From NCBI GenBank assembly GCA_022539475.1, contig VCMS01000137.1, positions 211,483-275,482 on the forward strand: a stretch of 64,000 bases of DNA, given 5' to 3'. The stretch comes from Gracilaria domingensis (taxonomy: Eukaryota; Rhodophyta; Florideophyceae; Gracilariales; Gracilariaceae). Below are positions 48,999 through 61,867 of this stretch, in pieces. The notes under the pieces are model-generated. The model was given only the letters and a program-made list of their open reading frames with translations. It did no database searches and was not told the origin of the DNA. Position 1 is the stretch's first letter; each line of letters begins with the position of its first letter. The position numbers and the translations under genes are program-made.

Positions 48999-50963
48999 TG
49001 TAAAGGCGGATTCGTCAGTACCACAAATGACACGAAAGAGGCGGAACGGCGTACATCAAAGTGCACTGCTGGAACTAGGGTTTGCAGGGTTGGTTGCTTA
49101 TTTAGCACAACCAGACAGCGCAGAGGCTCACCATCGCTCCCTCCGTCGTCTCGAAGCGACCCGAACAGGCCGCCGCACAGTGACCGCGGTGCTTCAGCTG
49201 CGCTCATCGCCGACCGCGCAGCACTGTGTCATCTCTCTTTCCGCACGCCTCACACACAACCACCGCCTCGAAGATTGTTGCAATTGGTGCCGCCACTCGT
49301 TGCTCACTTTCCGCCCATCGCCGCACCCCTGGACACCGTACTACAGCGCACCCGCCCCGCTGCCGTTACGCTATGATTTCGCTGCTTGGTGCTGTTCTGG
49401 AGCTTGCCCTTTCTGGCTTTGCTGCTACACTCGTATCAGACAGAGACTGTCATTATGACCGTGTGCAAAGTGCATGGTGATGCGGCTACCTATACACCGC
49501 ATATGATGCTGTGTCACCACGATCTACTAGTGAAGTGCTACGAATGCTGCCACTGCCGCGACACGTCCGCAACAACATCAATCTCGCGCGTGGTTCCACG
49601 CGACACAATTGATCTCTCGTTAATTTCTATCATAGACGGCGCCGATGCGCGCAGGACAGCGCCGCTGAGAGACAGCGTGGCTATGACAAGATGATGTATT
49701 CAACCTAGTCTATCTCCATGGAGCCTGGCTGCTTCCACCTCAACGCATAATGTGTGACGCAACATGCTACTAGTATCAGCAATGACTCCGGCATGCATCC
49801 CGCACCCAATAAGAAGGGCGAGTACAACTTCTTGGCTTAGGGTTTCGGCAACTAGAACATTCGTCTGCCATGAATACTTGGAATGGAACTTCGTGTCTAA
49901 TATTCGTGTATCACACGACCGATGGTGACATGTCATATTGAATGTTGGAAGCTGCCGCAGCATGTGGCTGTCTATATAGACCCTCATCTTCTCACTCTCG
50001 CCGTCATCTCATCTCAGTGAGACCACACGATCAAGACCAGATCATCAAGTCCAGACCACCTACATTATTCGTCCCCACACTCCCGTTCTTCGTGAAGCCC
50101 ATCTTTTCCCCTTGGCATCCCCAACTTCCTTCAGCACAGTCAGTGCTTTCTCTGCCACCAACTTTCCTCCTTTGGTTCCCTTTCGTTCTCTTCGGGTGGC
50201 TTGGTCTCCCACCCCGACACCGTTGTATCGCACAGTGCTGCCCTACGATGGGCCCGTATTGCACTGCTGCGGCTATTGTTGTTTGCCCTCGCTACTCTTC
50301 AGTTGTTTGTTGATGATTGCTTTCTTGTTTGTTTATTCTGGTCATTTGCTTTGCTGATTTGCCTTTCTCTCTATCATCGTATTTGGTTTGCTTGAGTTGC
50401 TTTACTTGTTCTTGGTCTCCGTCTATCTGGAAAATCCGTACTATCTACCAGGTTGTTCCTCCCGTTCTGAACATCACCGTCTCTTCAGTGTTTATGTAAC
50501 AGTGCCCTAAGATTGGGCTTGTGTTCTGTCTTTCAGTTGGGTTGGCGCCGCGTATGTGACCGAGAGAGTGATCGTACGTGTTGGTGCTAATCTAGTTGTC
50601 TGTCAAGTTGTTGGAGCTCATTGCTTAGGCCTCGAGTTGTAGGCGCTTTGAAGCTCTACTTATTGTATTGATTGTTGGTTTTTTCATCTAGAAGTGTTCA
50701 GTGCTGTTGGTACGCTGGTACTATTTGGTTTCTTTGTTCGTGCAGATCGGTCGTTTGGTTTATCGTTCGTTGTTGCTTGTTTGCCATTGTCATTGAATCT
50801 TGCAGGCATAGGCCTGTTGGTTGTCAGTTTGTTTTCTTTTACAAACCACTGAGCTACATTTATCGGTTTGTTTCGCCTTTCTAGGCTGGTACTCTCGACC
50901 TCCTCCTTGGGTTTGTCACCACCCGCGTCATTCTGCGCATTCGGTACAAAAATGACGTTTACA
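48999..50963 (+). repeat. LTR1 of tandem array
   Basis: 1965 bp, TGTAAAGG...TTTACA. It includes a TATA box (TCTATATAGA, 49971-49980), a U5 block with a primer-binding-site-like TGGTACTCTCGA (50887-50898), and the gag ATG (50952) 12 bp from its end. Small open frames in it (for example 49942-50313) have no motif. Confidence 0.93.
49971..49980 (+). promoter_or_regulatory. TATA box in array LTR
   Basis: TCTATATAGA followed about 30 bp later by pyrimidine-rich sequence (CTCATCTTCTCACTC), a plausible transcription start region. It recurs in LTR2-LTR4 at about 54262, 58551 and 62834. Confidence 0.6.
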
Positions 50964-53168
50964 TGGTACTCTCGAGGAGGGCCTGTTCTTTCGTCTGCTT
51001 CCTCCAGAATCATGTATTTCGATGGGTCTTCTTGTGATGTTAAGAAGTTCTTCCTACACTTTGAGAATGTGTTGGCACCTGAGGTCAAGAATGTTGATCG
51101 GGCTGCCAAATTGTTGCGATACCTACGGAGAGAAGCGTTTGACTTCTTCTACGATTGGTATGTTATTGATGGTTCCCTATCTGATGAAGCAGAGGACTAT
51201 GAAGAAGTTAAGGCTGCCTTCATCGACCACTTTGGGGTTGTTGAAGAGCCAAAAAAAATTGCGCACGAAACAGTGTCGGTGCGACTCGATAGTGCCGACA
51301 TGTTAGGATCCTTGAAGAAGATGGAATTGTTGCTCGAAGAAGCAGGTCTCGACAGTGAAGCTAAGTTTGCATTGCTCGGCAATGCTGTTGGTGAACATAT
51401 CGAGCTTGCTGAGTTTGTTTTCTATCGTGGTGCCGATGACTATGAGGCTTTGAAGAGACTAGTGAAAGCTTTCGTAGTCGGGAAGAACTCTTGGGAATCA
51501 CGCAGCATTCCGAGTGGCCTTCCCTCGCCACAGATTTCGCAGCAGTCGGAACAGGTTTCTTCCACAAACACTGTGCCGACTGATGATAAAATTGATTCGC
51601 TGGTGGCTGAAGTTGAAGAGCCTCATATACTGGTTACGAAGTCACAACCAGCAGTGGTTGACCAAGATGAAGAGAGACTTTCTTCACACATTCAACTGCC
51701 TGCTGGTCATTCGAGAAGCTTTGGGTCGAAAACAGCCCATGACACTCAAGTTGATGGGTGTGGAAAAGTTTTTCATGTTCTTGAGACGTGTCGAAAGTGG
51801 TCGGCGTCGACGGAGGACCCCAGCCGCAATTGTTCTCCGGAAGAAATGACATCTGTATCAGAGACTCCAAGGGACAGTGATGCTCACCAGAAGTCACAAG
51901 AAGGTGCTTTGTCAGCCATTGCTACTGGATCTTTCGACGAGCATCACCCAGATCTCACCACGAAGCGAGATGTCGATGAGATACTTTTACCTGAGCAGCT
52001 TCGTGGACCTCAGGTTTCCAGTGCTTCTCCAGTTGTTTCATTGGAGACGAAGATTGAAGAGAAGCAGGATCCATATCCTGAAAATGCTCTGGGCCTTGTT
52101 GCGACTATTCAAAAGAGCCTCGTAAAGAAGAAAAAGTTGAGAGTGAAGAAGATGCGAATGCAGGATCACTTTGCCAAACCCAAGTTCAACAAAGAGTTTG
52201 TCAGAATGGTCAATGTTGCTTTACATGAGACTCAGTCTAAAGTGCCATGGATTTTCAGTGATAACTTTCCACCTAGTCGTTCTGAACGAAATGAAGAAGG
52301 CAGTTGCAGCGGAGTCTTCGAGAATCTTGAAAGTGAATCCGGAAGTACTCTGGCAGCTCTCACAGAGATCGGGAATCTAGAAATTCAGTCAGAAGTTCTT
52401 TCGGCGAAGCATGAAGACAATGATCATTCTTCTTTGCAGCATGAATCAGGATCCGAGCTTTCTTCTTGCTCCGACTGTGGTCTAAAGGCCGTACGTCTGG
52501 CCGCGCACATCAAGTACCCTCTCTTGAATCCTACAGCATGGGAGAAAAATGGAGGGAGGATTCACCATTTCTACTATCTTCCGTGCCGTGTTAGACATGA
52601 GAGTCGTATCCAAAAGCCGTTTCAGTTTTCCACAGCTATGCAGAAGTGGTTACTTAGTGCACTACTCACCAAGTGTATGGTTGCCTGGTCTTTCACTCTC
52701 TTCAGCATATGCGATGATTTTATCAAGAAGAAGTACAGGATATCAAGTCACGTTTCTGCTTGTTATGAATATCTCAGTTGCCCACCAGAGCGTGGAAAAG
52801 TCTACGAGAAAAAGCCGGTACGAGCGTTGTGCACCAAGTCATTCAAGTTGGTTGTTAATCGTCATGTGTCTGTCAGGGACGATCGTCAAAAGAAGCTATC
52901 GGAACGCACTTCGCACATTCTTCGTCGCCGGTTGCAATTTGCGGTTCGAGTGAACCTTCGTCTCTTCCCTCACCGGAAGAAATCTTCTGTATGCTCAGTT
53001 AATCCGTTCCTTACCGCAAACCAGAAGCTCGTATGGTTGATCATTATCGCTCAATGGATTCAGCTACTTCATTCGTTTATTCACTGCTCTTCATCATTCT
53101 ATCGGTTTATGCTTGCTTCTTCTTATCTGCTTGGACACTACTGCTGTCTACAAATGAGTTCGCTTTGA
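50952..53168 (+). CDS. Gag-like protein, array unit 1 (intact)
   Basis: About 738 residues from the ATG at 50952 inside LTR1. The first about 210 residues are homologous to Gag of the 27645-37580 element (FTWYSRGG, FFLHFENVLAPE, REAFDFFYDWYVIDGSLS, FVFYRGADDYEALKRLV). The region aligned with its two zinc knuckles survives (LPAGHSRSF..., GCGKVFHVLETCRKW), but most Cys are replaced, so nucleic-acid binding by CCHC fingers is probably lost. A Lys-rich patch (KKKKLRVKKMRM) and acidic stretches follow. The last about 200 residues are Cys/Phe-rich with a hydrophobic segment (KLVWLIIIAQWIQLLHSF) that has no counterpart I recognise and may be read-through of formerly non-coding sequence. No enzyme domain is present. 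Confidence 0.75.
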   Translation: MTFTWYSRGGPVLSSASSRIMYFDGSSCDVKKFFLHFENVLAPEVKNVDRAAKLLRYLRREAFDFFYDWYVIDGSLSDEAEDYEEVKAAFIDHFGVVEEPKKIAHETVSVRLDSADMLGSLKKMELLLEEAGLDSEAKFALLGNAVGEHIELAEFVFYRGADDYEALKRLVKAFVVGKNSWESRSIPSGLPSPQISQQSEQVSSTNTVPTDDKIDSLVAEVEEPHILVTKSQPAVVDQDEERLSSHIQLPAGHSRSFGSKTAHDTQVDGCGKVFHVLETCRKWSASTEDPSRNCSPEEMTSVSETPRDSDAHQKSQEGALSAIATGSFDEHHPDLTTKRDVDEILLPEQLRGPQVSSASPVVSLETKIEEKQDPYPENALGLVATIQKSLVKKKKLRVKKMRMQDHFAKPKFNKEFVRMVNVALHETQSKVPWIFSDNFPPSRSERNEEGSCSGVFENLESESGSTLAALTEIGNLEIQSEVLSAKHEDNDHSSLQHESGSELSSCSDCGLKAVRLAAHIKYPLLNPTAWEKNGGRIHHFYYLPCRVRHESRIQKPFQFSTAMQKWLLSALLTKCMVAWSFTLFSICDDFIKKKYRISSHVSACYEYLSCPPERGKVYEKKPVRALCTKSFKLVVNRHVSVRDDRQKKLSERTSHILRRRLQFAVRVNLRLFPHRKKSSVCSVNPFLTANQKLVWLIIIAQWIQLLHSFIHCSSSFYRFMLASSYLLGHYCCLQMSSL
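50964..50981 (+). other. Primer-binding site of array unit 1, inside gag
   Basis: TGGTACTCTCGAGGAGGG begins at the base after LTR1 and is identical to the site of the 27645-37580 element. It is translated as WYSRGG. It recurs after LTR2 (55254) and LTR3 (59543). Confidence 0.7.
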
Positions 53169-53278
53169 TTCAAACCATTCAGTTGAGACGTTACTCGAAG
53201 ATTCACTCTGCCAATCACATGTTGAACATTGATCATGCTTATGCCACGTCTTGGTCGCCCAGGCGTAGCGACCGCTGA

Positions 53279-53289
53279 GTTGGGGGGTG
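53279..53289 (+). other. Polypurine tract of array unit 1
   Basis: GTTGGGGGGTG directly precedes LTR2. A 6-bp stem GGTCGC/GCGACC (53253-53273) lies just upstream, within a block of about 25 bp shared with the 27645-37580 element. It recurs before LTR3 and LTR4. Confidence 0.75.
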
Positions 53290-55253
53290 TGTAAAGGCGG
53301 ATTCGTCAGTACCACAAATGACACGAAAGAGGCGGAACGGCGTACATCAAAGTGCACTGCTGGAACTAGGGTTTGCAGGGTTGGTTGCTTATTTAGCACA
53401 ACCAGACAGCGCAGAGGCTCACCATCGCTCCCTCCGTCGTCTCGAAGCGACCCGAACAGGCCGCCGCACAGTGACCGCGGTGCTTCAGCTGCGCTCATCA
53501 TCGACCGCGCAGCACTGTGTCATCTCTCTTTCCGCACGCCTCACACACAACCACCGCCTCGAAGATTGTTGCAATTGGTGCCGCCACTCGTTGCTCACTT
53601 TCCGCCCATCGCCGCACCCCTGGACACCGTACTACAGCGCACCCGCCCCGCTGCCGTTACGCTATGATTTCGCTGCTTGGTGCTGTTCTGGAGCTTGCCC
53701 TTTCTGGCTTTGCTGCTACACTCGTATCAGACAGAGACTGTCATTATGACCGTGTGCAAAGTGCATGGTGATGCGGCTACCTATACACCGCATATGATGC
53801 TGTGTCACCACGATCTACTAGTGAAGTGCTACGAATGCTGCCACTGCCGCGACACGTCCGCAACAACATCAATCTCGCGCGTGGTTCCACGCGACACAAT
53901 TGATCTCTCGTTAATTTCTATCATAGACGGCGCCGATGCGCGCAGGACAGCGCCGCTGAGAGACAGCGTGGCTATGACAAGATGATGTATTCAACCTAGT
54001 CTATCTCCATGGAGCCTGGCTGCTTCCACCTCAACGCATAATGTGTGACGCAACATGCTACTAGTATCAGCAATGACTCCGGCATGCATCCCGCACCCAA
54101 TAAGAAGGGCGAGTACAACTTCTTGGCTTAGGGTTTCGGCAACTAGAACATTCGTCTGCCATGAATACTTGGAATGGAACTTCGTGTCTAATATTCGTGT
54201 ATCACACGACCGATGGTGACATGTCATATTGAATGTTGGAAGCTGCCGCAGCATGTGGCTGTCTATATAGACCCTCATCTTCTCACTCTCGCCGTCATCT
54301 CATCTCAGTGAGACCACACGATCAAGACCAGATCATCAAGTCCAGACCACCTACATTATTCGTCCCCACACTCCCGTTCTTCGTGAAGCCCATCTTTTCC
54401 CCTTGGCATCCCCAACTTCCTTCAGCACAGTCAGTGCTTTCTCTGCCACCAACTTTCCTCCTTTGGTTCCCTTTCGTTCTCTTCGGGTGGCTTGGTCTCC
54501 CACCCCGACACCGTTGTATCGCACAGTGCTGCCCTACGATGGGCCCGTATTGCACTGCTGCGGCTATTGTTGTTTGCCCTCGCTACTCTTCAGTTGTTTG
54601 TTGATGATTGCTTTCTTGTTTGTTTATTCTGGTCATTTGCTTTGCTGATTTGCCTTTCTCTCTATCATCGTATTTGGTTTGCTTGAGTTGCTTTACTTGT
54701 TCTTGGTCTCCGTCTATCTGGAAAATCCGTACTATCTACCAGGTTGTTCCTCCCGTTCTGAACATCACCGTCTCTTCAGTGTTTATGTAACAGTGCCCTA
54801 AGATTGGGCTTGTGTTCTGTCTTTCAGTTGGGTTGGCGCCGCGTATGTGACCGAGAGAGTGATCGTACGTGTTGGTGCTAATCTAGTTGTCTGTCAAGTT
54901 GTTGGAGCTCATTGCTTAGGCCTCGAGTTGTAGGCGCTTTGAAGCTCTACTTATTGTATTGATTGTTGGTTTTTTCATCTAGAAGTGTTCAGTGCTGTTG
55001 GTACGCTGGTACTATTTGGTTTCTTTGTTCGTGCAGATCGGTCGTTTGGTTTATCGTTCGTTGTTGCTTGTTTGCCATTTCATTGAATCTTGCAGGCATA
55101 GGCCTGTTGGTTGTCAGTTTGTTTTCTTTTACAAACCACTGAGCTACATTTATCGGTTTGTTTCGCCTTTCTAGGCTGGTACTCTCGACCTCCTCCTTGG
55201 GTTTGTCACCACCCGCGTCATTCTGCGCATTCGGTACAAAAATGACGTTTACA
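53290..55253 (+). repeat. LTR2 of tandem array
   Basis: 1964 bp. Nearly identical to LTR1: I note a two-base substitution near 53499 (ATC for GCC) and one base missing near 55080. Confidence 0.93.
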
Positions 55254-57457
55254 TGGTACTCTCGAGGAGGGCCTGTTCTTTCGTCTGCTTCCTCCAGAAT
55301 CATGTATTTCGATGGGTCTTCTTGTGATGTTAAGAAGTTCTTCCTACACTTTGAGAATGTGTTGGCACCTGAGGTCAAGAATGTTGATCGGGCTGCCAAA
55401 TTGTTGCGATACCTACGGAGAGAAGCGTTTGACTTCTTCTACGATTGGTATGTTATTGATGGTTCCCTATCTGATGAAGCAGAGGACTATGAAGAAGTTA
55501 AGGCTGCCTTCATCGACCACTTTGGGGTTGTTGAAGAGCCAAAAAAAATTGCGCACGAAACAGTGTCGGTGCGACTCGATAGTGCCGACATGTTAGGATC
55601 CTTGAAGAAGATGGAATTGTTGCTCGAAGAAGCAGGTCTCGACAGTGAAGCTAAGTTTGCATTGCTCGGCAATGCTGTTGGTGAACATATCGAGCTTGCT
55701 GAGTTTGTTTTCTATCGTGGTGCCGATGACTATGAGGCTTTGAAGAGACTAGTGAAAGCTTTCGTAGTCGGGAAGAACTCTTGGGAATCACGCAGCATTC
55801 CGAGTGGCCTTCCCTCGCCACAGATTTCGCAGCAGTCGGAACAGGTTTCTTCCACAAACACTGTGCCGACTGATGATAAAATTGATTCGCTGGTGGCTGA
55901 AGTTGAAGAGCCTCATATACTGGTTACGAAGTCACAACCAGCAGTGGTTGACCAAGATGAAGAGAGACTTTCTTCACACATTCAACTGCCTGCTGGTCAT
56001 TCGAGAAGCTTTGGGTCGAAAACAGCCCATGACACTCAAGTTGATGGGTGTGGAAAAGTTTTTCATGTTCTTGAGACGTGTCGAAAGTGGTCGGCGTCGA
56101 CGGAGGACCCCAGCCGCAATTGTTCTCCGGAAGAAATGACATCTGTATCAGAGACTCCAAGGGACAGTGATGCTCACCAGAAGTCACAAGAAGGTGCTTT
56201 GTCAGCCATTGCTACTGGATCTTTCGACGAGCATCACCCAGATCTCACCACGAAGCGAGATGTCGATGAGATACTTTTACCTGAGCAGCTTCGTGGACCT
56301 CAGGTTTCCAGTGCTTCTCCAGTTGTTTCATTGGAGACGAAGATTGAAGAGAAGCAGGATCCATATCCTGAAAATGCTCTGGGCCTTGTTGCGACTATTC
56401 AAAAGAGCCTCGTAAAGAAGAAAAAGTTGAGAGTGAAGAAGATGCGAATGCAGGATCACTTTGCCAAACCCAAGTTCAACAAAGAGTTTGTCAGAATGGT
56501 CAATGTTGCTTTACATGAGACTCAGTCTAAAGTGCATGGATTTTCAGTGATAACTTTCCACCTAGTCGTTCTGAACGAAATGAAGAAGGCAGTTGCAGCG
56601 GAGTCTTCGAGAATCTTGAAAGTGAATCCGGAAGTACTCTGGCAGCTCTCACAGAGATCGGGAATCTAGAAATTCAGTCAGAAGTTCTTTCGGCGAAGCA
56701 TGAAGACAATGATCATTCTTCTTTGCAGCATGAATCAGGATCCGAGCTTTCTTCTTGCTCCGACTGTGGTCTAAAGGCCGTACGTCTGGCCGCGCACATC
56801 AAGTACCCTCTCTTGAATCCTACAGCATGGGAGAAAAATGGAGGGAGGATTCACCATTTCTACTATCTTCCGTGCCGTGTTAGACATGAGAGTCGTATCC
56901 AAAAGCCGTTTCAGTTTTCCACAGCTATGCAGAAGTGGTTACTTAGTGCACTACTCACCAAGTGTATGGTTGCCTGGTCTTTCACTCTCTTCAGCATATG
57001 CGATGATTTTATCAAGAAGAAGTACAGGATATCAAGTCACGTTTCTGCTTGTTATGAATATCTCAGTTGCCCACCAGAGCGTGGAAAAGTCTACGAGAAA
57101 AAGCCGGTACGAGCGTTGTGCACCAAGTCATTCAAGTTGGTTGTTAATCGTCATGTGTCTGTCAGGGACGATCGTCAAAAGAAGCTATCGGAACGCACTT
57201 CGCACATTCTTCGTCGCCGGTTGCAATTTGCGGTTCGAGTGAACCTTCGTCTCTTCCCTCACCGGAAGAAATCTTCTGTATGCTCAGTTAATCCGTTCCT
57301 TACCGCAAACCAGAAGCTCGTATGGTTGATCATTATCGCTCAATGGATTCAGCTACTTCATTCGTTTATTCACTGCTCTTCATCATTCTATCGGTTTATG
57401 CTTGCTTCTTCTTATCTGCTTGGACACTACTGCTGTCTACAAATGAGTTCGCTTTGA
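55242..57457 (+). pseudogene. Gag-like ORF, array unit 2 (one-base break)
   Basis: Same as unit 1 up to about 56534, where one C of a CC pair is missing. The frame then ends early at 56669, and the original frame reappears downstream to 57457. No other difference was noticed in the coding part. Given the error pattern towards the right end, this may be a base-call error rather than a real mutation. Confidence 0.75.
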
Positions 57458-57578
57458 TTCAAACCATTCAGTTGAGACGTTACTCGAAGATTCACTCTGC
57501 CAATCACATGTTGAACATTGATCATGCTTATGCCACGTCTTGGTCGCCCAGGCGTAGCGACCGCTGAGTTGGGGGGTG

Positions 57579-59542
57579 TGTAAAGGCGGATTCGTCAGTA
57601 CCACAAATGACACGAAAGAGGCGGAACGGCGTACATCAAAGTGCACTGCTGGAACTAGGGTTTGCAGGGTTGGTTGCTTATTTAGCACAACCAGACAGCG
57701 CAGAGGCTCACCATCGCTCCCTCCGTCGTCTCGAAGCGACCCGAACAGGCCGCCGCACAGTGACCGCGGTGCTTCAGCTGCGCTCATCGCCGACCGCGCA
57801 GCACTGTGTCATCTCTCTTTCCGCACGCCTCACACACAACCACCGCCTCGAAGATTGTTGCAATTGGTGCCGCCACTCGTTGCTCACTTTCCGCCCATCG
57901 CCGCACCCCTGGACACCGTACTACAGCGCACCCGCCCCGCTGCCGTTACGCTATGATTTCGCTGCTTGGTGCTGTTCTGGAGCTTGCCCTTTCTGGCTTT
58001 GCTGCTACACTCGTATCAGACAGAGACTGTCATTATGACCGTGTGCAAAGTGCATGGTGATGCGGCTACCTATACACCGCATATGATGCTGTGTCACCAC
58101 GATCTACTAGTGAAGTGCTACGAATGCTGCCACTGCCGCGACACGTCCGCAACAACATCAATCTCGCGCGTGGTTCCACGCGACACAATTGATCTCTCGT
58201 TAATTTCTATCATAGACGGCGCCGATGCGCGCAGGACAGCGCCGCTGAGAGACAGCGTGGCTATGACAAGATGATGTATTCAACCTAGTCTATCTCCATG
58301 GAGCCTGGCTGCTTCCACCTCAACGCATAATGTGTGACGCAACATGCTACTAGTATCAGCAATGACTCCGGCATGCATCCCGCACCCAATAAGAAGGGCG
58401 AGTACAACTTCTTGGCTTAGGGTTTCGGCAACTAGAACATTCGTCTGCCATGAATACTTGGAATGGAACTTCGTGTCTAATATTCGTGTATCACACGACC
58501 GATGGTGACATGTCATATTGAATGTTGGAAGCTGCCGCAGCATGTGGCTGTCTATATAGACCCTCATCTTCTCACTCTCGCCGTCATCTCATCTCAGTGA
58601 GACCACACGATCAAGACCAGATCATCAAGTCCAGACCACCTACATTATTCGTCCCCACACTCCCGTTCTTCGTGAAGCCCATCTTTTCCCCTTGGCATCC
58701 CCAACTTCCTTCAGCACAGTCAGTGCTTTCTCTGCCACCAACTTTCCTCCTTTGGTTCCCTTTCGTTCTCTTCGGGTGGCTTGGTCTCCCACCCCGACAC
58801 CGTTGTATCGCACAGTGCTGCCCTACGATGGGCCCGTATTGCACTGCTGCGGCTATTGTTGTTTGCCCTCGCTACTCTTCAGTTGTTTGTTGATGATTGC
58901 TTTCTTGTTTGTTTATTCTGGTCATTTGCTTTGCTGATTTGCCTTTCTCTCTATCATCGTATTTGGTTTGCTTGAGTTGCTTTACTTGTTCTTGGTCTCC
59001 GTCTATCTGGAAAATCCGTACTATCTACCAGGTTGTTCCTCCCGTTCTGAACATCACCGTCTCTTCAGTGTTTATGTAACAGTGCCCTAAGATTGGGCTT
59101 GTGTTCTGTCTTTCAGTTGGGTTGGCGCCGCGTATGTGACCGAGAGAGTGTCGTACGTGTTGGTGCTAATCTAGTTGTCTGTCAAGTTGTTGGAGCTCAT
59201 TGCTTAGGCCTCGAGTTGTAGGCGCTTTGAAGCTCTACTTATTGTATTGATTGTTGGTTTTTTCATCTAGAAGTGTTCAGTGCTGTTGGTACGCTGGTAC
59301 TATTTGGTTTCTTTGTTCGTGCAGATCGGTCGTTTGGTTTATCGTTCGTTGTTGCTTGTTTGCCATTGTCATTGAATCTTGCAGGCATAGGCCTGTTGGT
59401 TGTCAGTTTGTTTTCTTTTACAAACCACTGAGCTACATTTATCGGTTTGTTTCGCCTTTCTAGGCTGGTACTCTCGACCTCCTCCTTGGGTTTGTCACCA
59501 CCCGCGTCATTCTGCGCATTCGGTACAAAAATGACGTTTACA
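57579..59542 (+). repeat. LTR3 of tandem array
   Basis: 1964 bp. It matches LTR1 at the position where LTR2 has its two-base change, and lacks one A near 59150. Confidence 0.93.
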
Positions 59543-61746
59543 TGGTACTCTCGAGGAGGGCCTGTTCTTTCGTCTGCTTCCTCCAGAATCATGTATTTCG
59601 ATGGGTCTTCTTGTGATGTTAAGAAGTTCTTCCTACACTTTGAGAATGTGTTGGCACCTGAGGTCAAGAATGTTGATCGGGCTGCCAAATTGTTGCGATA
59701 CCTACGGAGAGAAGCGTTTGACTTCTTCTACGATTGGTATGTTATTGATGGTTCCCTATCTGATGAAGCAGAGGACTATGAAGAAGTTAAGGCTGCCTTC
59801 ATCGACCACTTTGGGGTTGTTGAAGAGCCAAAAAAAATTGCGCACGAAACAGTGTCGGTGCGACTCGATAGTGCCGACATGTTAGGATCCTTGAAGAAGA
59901 TGGAATTGTTGCTCGAAGAAGCAGGTCTCGACAGTGAAGCTAAGTTTGCATTGCTCGGCAATGCTGTTGGTGAACATATCGAGCTTGCTGAGTTTGTTTT
60001 CTATCGTGGTGCCGATGACTATGAGGCTTTGAAGAGACTAGTGAAAGCTTTCGTAGTCGGAAGAACTCTTGGGAATCACGCAGCATTCCGAGTGGCCTTC
60101 CCTCGCCACAGATTTCGCAGCAGTCGGAACAGGTTTCTTCCACAAACACTGTGCCGACTGATGATAAAATTGATTCGCTGGTGGCTGAAGTTGAAGAGCC
60201 TCATATACTGGTTACGAAGTCACAACCAGCAGTGGTTGACCAAGATGAAGAGAGACTTTCTTCACACATTCAACTGCCTGCTGGTCATTCGAGAAGCTTT
60301 GGGTCGAAAACAGCCCATGACACTCAAGTTGATGGGTGTGGAAAAGTTTTTCATGTTCTTGAGACGTGTCGAAAGTGGTCGGCGTCGACGGAGGACCCCA
60401 GCCGCAATTGTTCTCCGGAAGAAATGACATCTGTATCAGAGACTCCAAGGGACAGTGATGCTCACCAGAAGTCACAAGAAGGTGCTTTGTCAGCCATTGC
60501 TACTGGATCTTTCGACGAGCATCACCCAGATCTCACCACGAAGCGAGATGTCGATGAGATACTTTTACCTGAGCAGCTTCGTGGACCTCAGGTTTCCAGT
60601 GCTTCTCCAGTTGTTTCATTGGAGACGAAGATTGAAGAGAAGCAGGATCCATATCCTGAAAATGCTCTGGGCCTTGTTGCGACTATTCAAAAGAGCCTCG
60701 TAAAGAAGAAAAAGTTGAGAGTGAAGAAGATGCGAATGCAGGATCACTTTGCCAAACCCAAGTTCAACAAAGAGTTTGTCAGAATGGTCAATGTTGCTTT
60801 ACATGAGACTCAGTCTAAAGTGCCATGGATTTTCAGTGATAACTTTCCACCTAGTCGTTCTGAACGAAATGAAGAAGGCAGTTGCAGCGGAGTCTTCGAG
60901 AATCTTGAAAGTGAATCCGGAAGTACTCTGGCAGCTCTCACAGAGATCGGGAATCTAGAAATTCAGTCAGAAGTTCTTTCGGCGAAGCATGAAGACAATG
61001 ATCATTCTTCTTTGCAGCATGAATCAGGATCCGAGCTTTCTTCTTGCTCCGACTGTGGTCTAAAGGCCGTACGTCTGGCCGCGCACATCAAGTACCCTCT
61101 CTTGAATCCTACAGCATGGGAGAAAAATGGAGGGAGGATTCACCATTTCTACTATCTTCCGTGCCGTGTTAGACATGAGAGTCGTATCCAAAAGCCGTTT
61201 CAGTTTTCCACAGCTATGCAGAAGTGGTTACTTAGTGCACTACTCACCAAGTGTATGGTTGCCTGGTCTTTCACTCTCTTCAGCATATGCGATGATTTTA
61301 TCAAGAAGAAGTACAGGATATCAAGTCACGTTTCTGCTTGTTATGAATATCTCAGTTGCCCACCAGAGCGTGGAAAAGTCTACGAGAAAAAGCCGGTACG
61401 AGCGTTGTGCACCAAGTCATTCAAGTTGGTTGTTAATCGTCATGTGTCTGTCAGGGACGATCGTCAAAAGAAGCTATCGGAACGCACTTCGCACATTCTT
61501 CGTCGCCGGTTGCAATTTGCGGTTCGAGTGAACCTTCGTCTCTTCCCTCACCGGAAGAAATCTTCTGTATGCTCAGTTAATCCGTTCCTTACCGCAAACC
61601 AGAAGCTCGTATGGTTGATCATTATCGCTCAATGGATTCAGCTACTTCATTCGTTTATTCACTGCTCTTCATCATTCTATCGGTTTATGCTTGCTTCTTC
61701 TTATCTGCTTGGACACTACTGCTGTCTACAAATGAGTTCGCTTTGA
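59531..61746 (+). pseudogene. Gag-like ORF, array unit 3 (one-base break)
   Basis: Identical in sense to unit 1 except for a missing G in a GGG run at about 60060, which shifts the frame (alternative frame ends at 60427). The original frame runs on to 61746. As with unit 2, this may be a sequencing error. Confidence 0.75.
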
Positions 61747-61867
61747 TTCAAACCATTCAGTTGAGACGTTACTCGAAGATTCACTCTGCCAATCACATGT
61801 TGAACATTGATCATGCTTATGCCACGTCTTGGTCGCCCAGGCGTAGCGACCGCTGAGTTGGGGGGTG

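Noticed and set aside
49942-50313. Frames of 60-143 codons repeated in each array LTR
   Set aside because: They recur only because the LTR recurs. No motif or start context, overlapping in all frames.
53000-53168. Hydrophobic C-terminus of the array Gag-like ORF as an Env or membrane anchor
   Set aside because: One weak hydrophobic stretch in a Cys/Phe-rich tail with no Env features. More likely read-through of formerly non-coding sequence.
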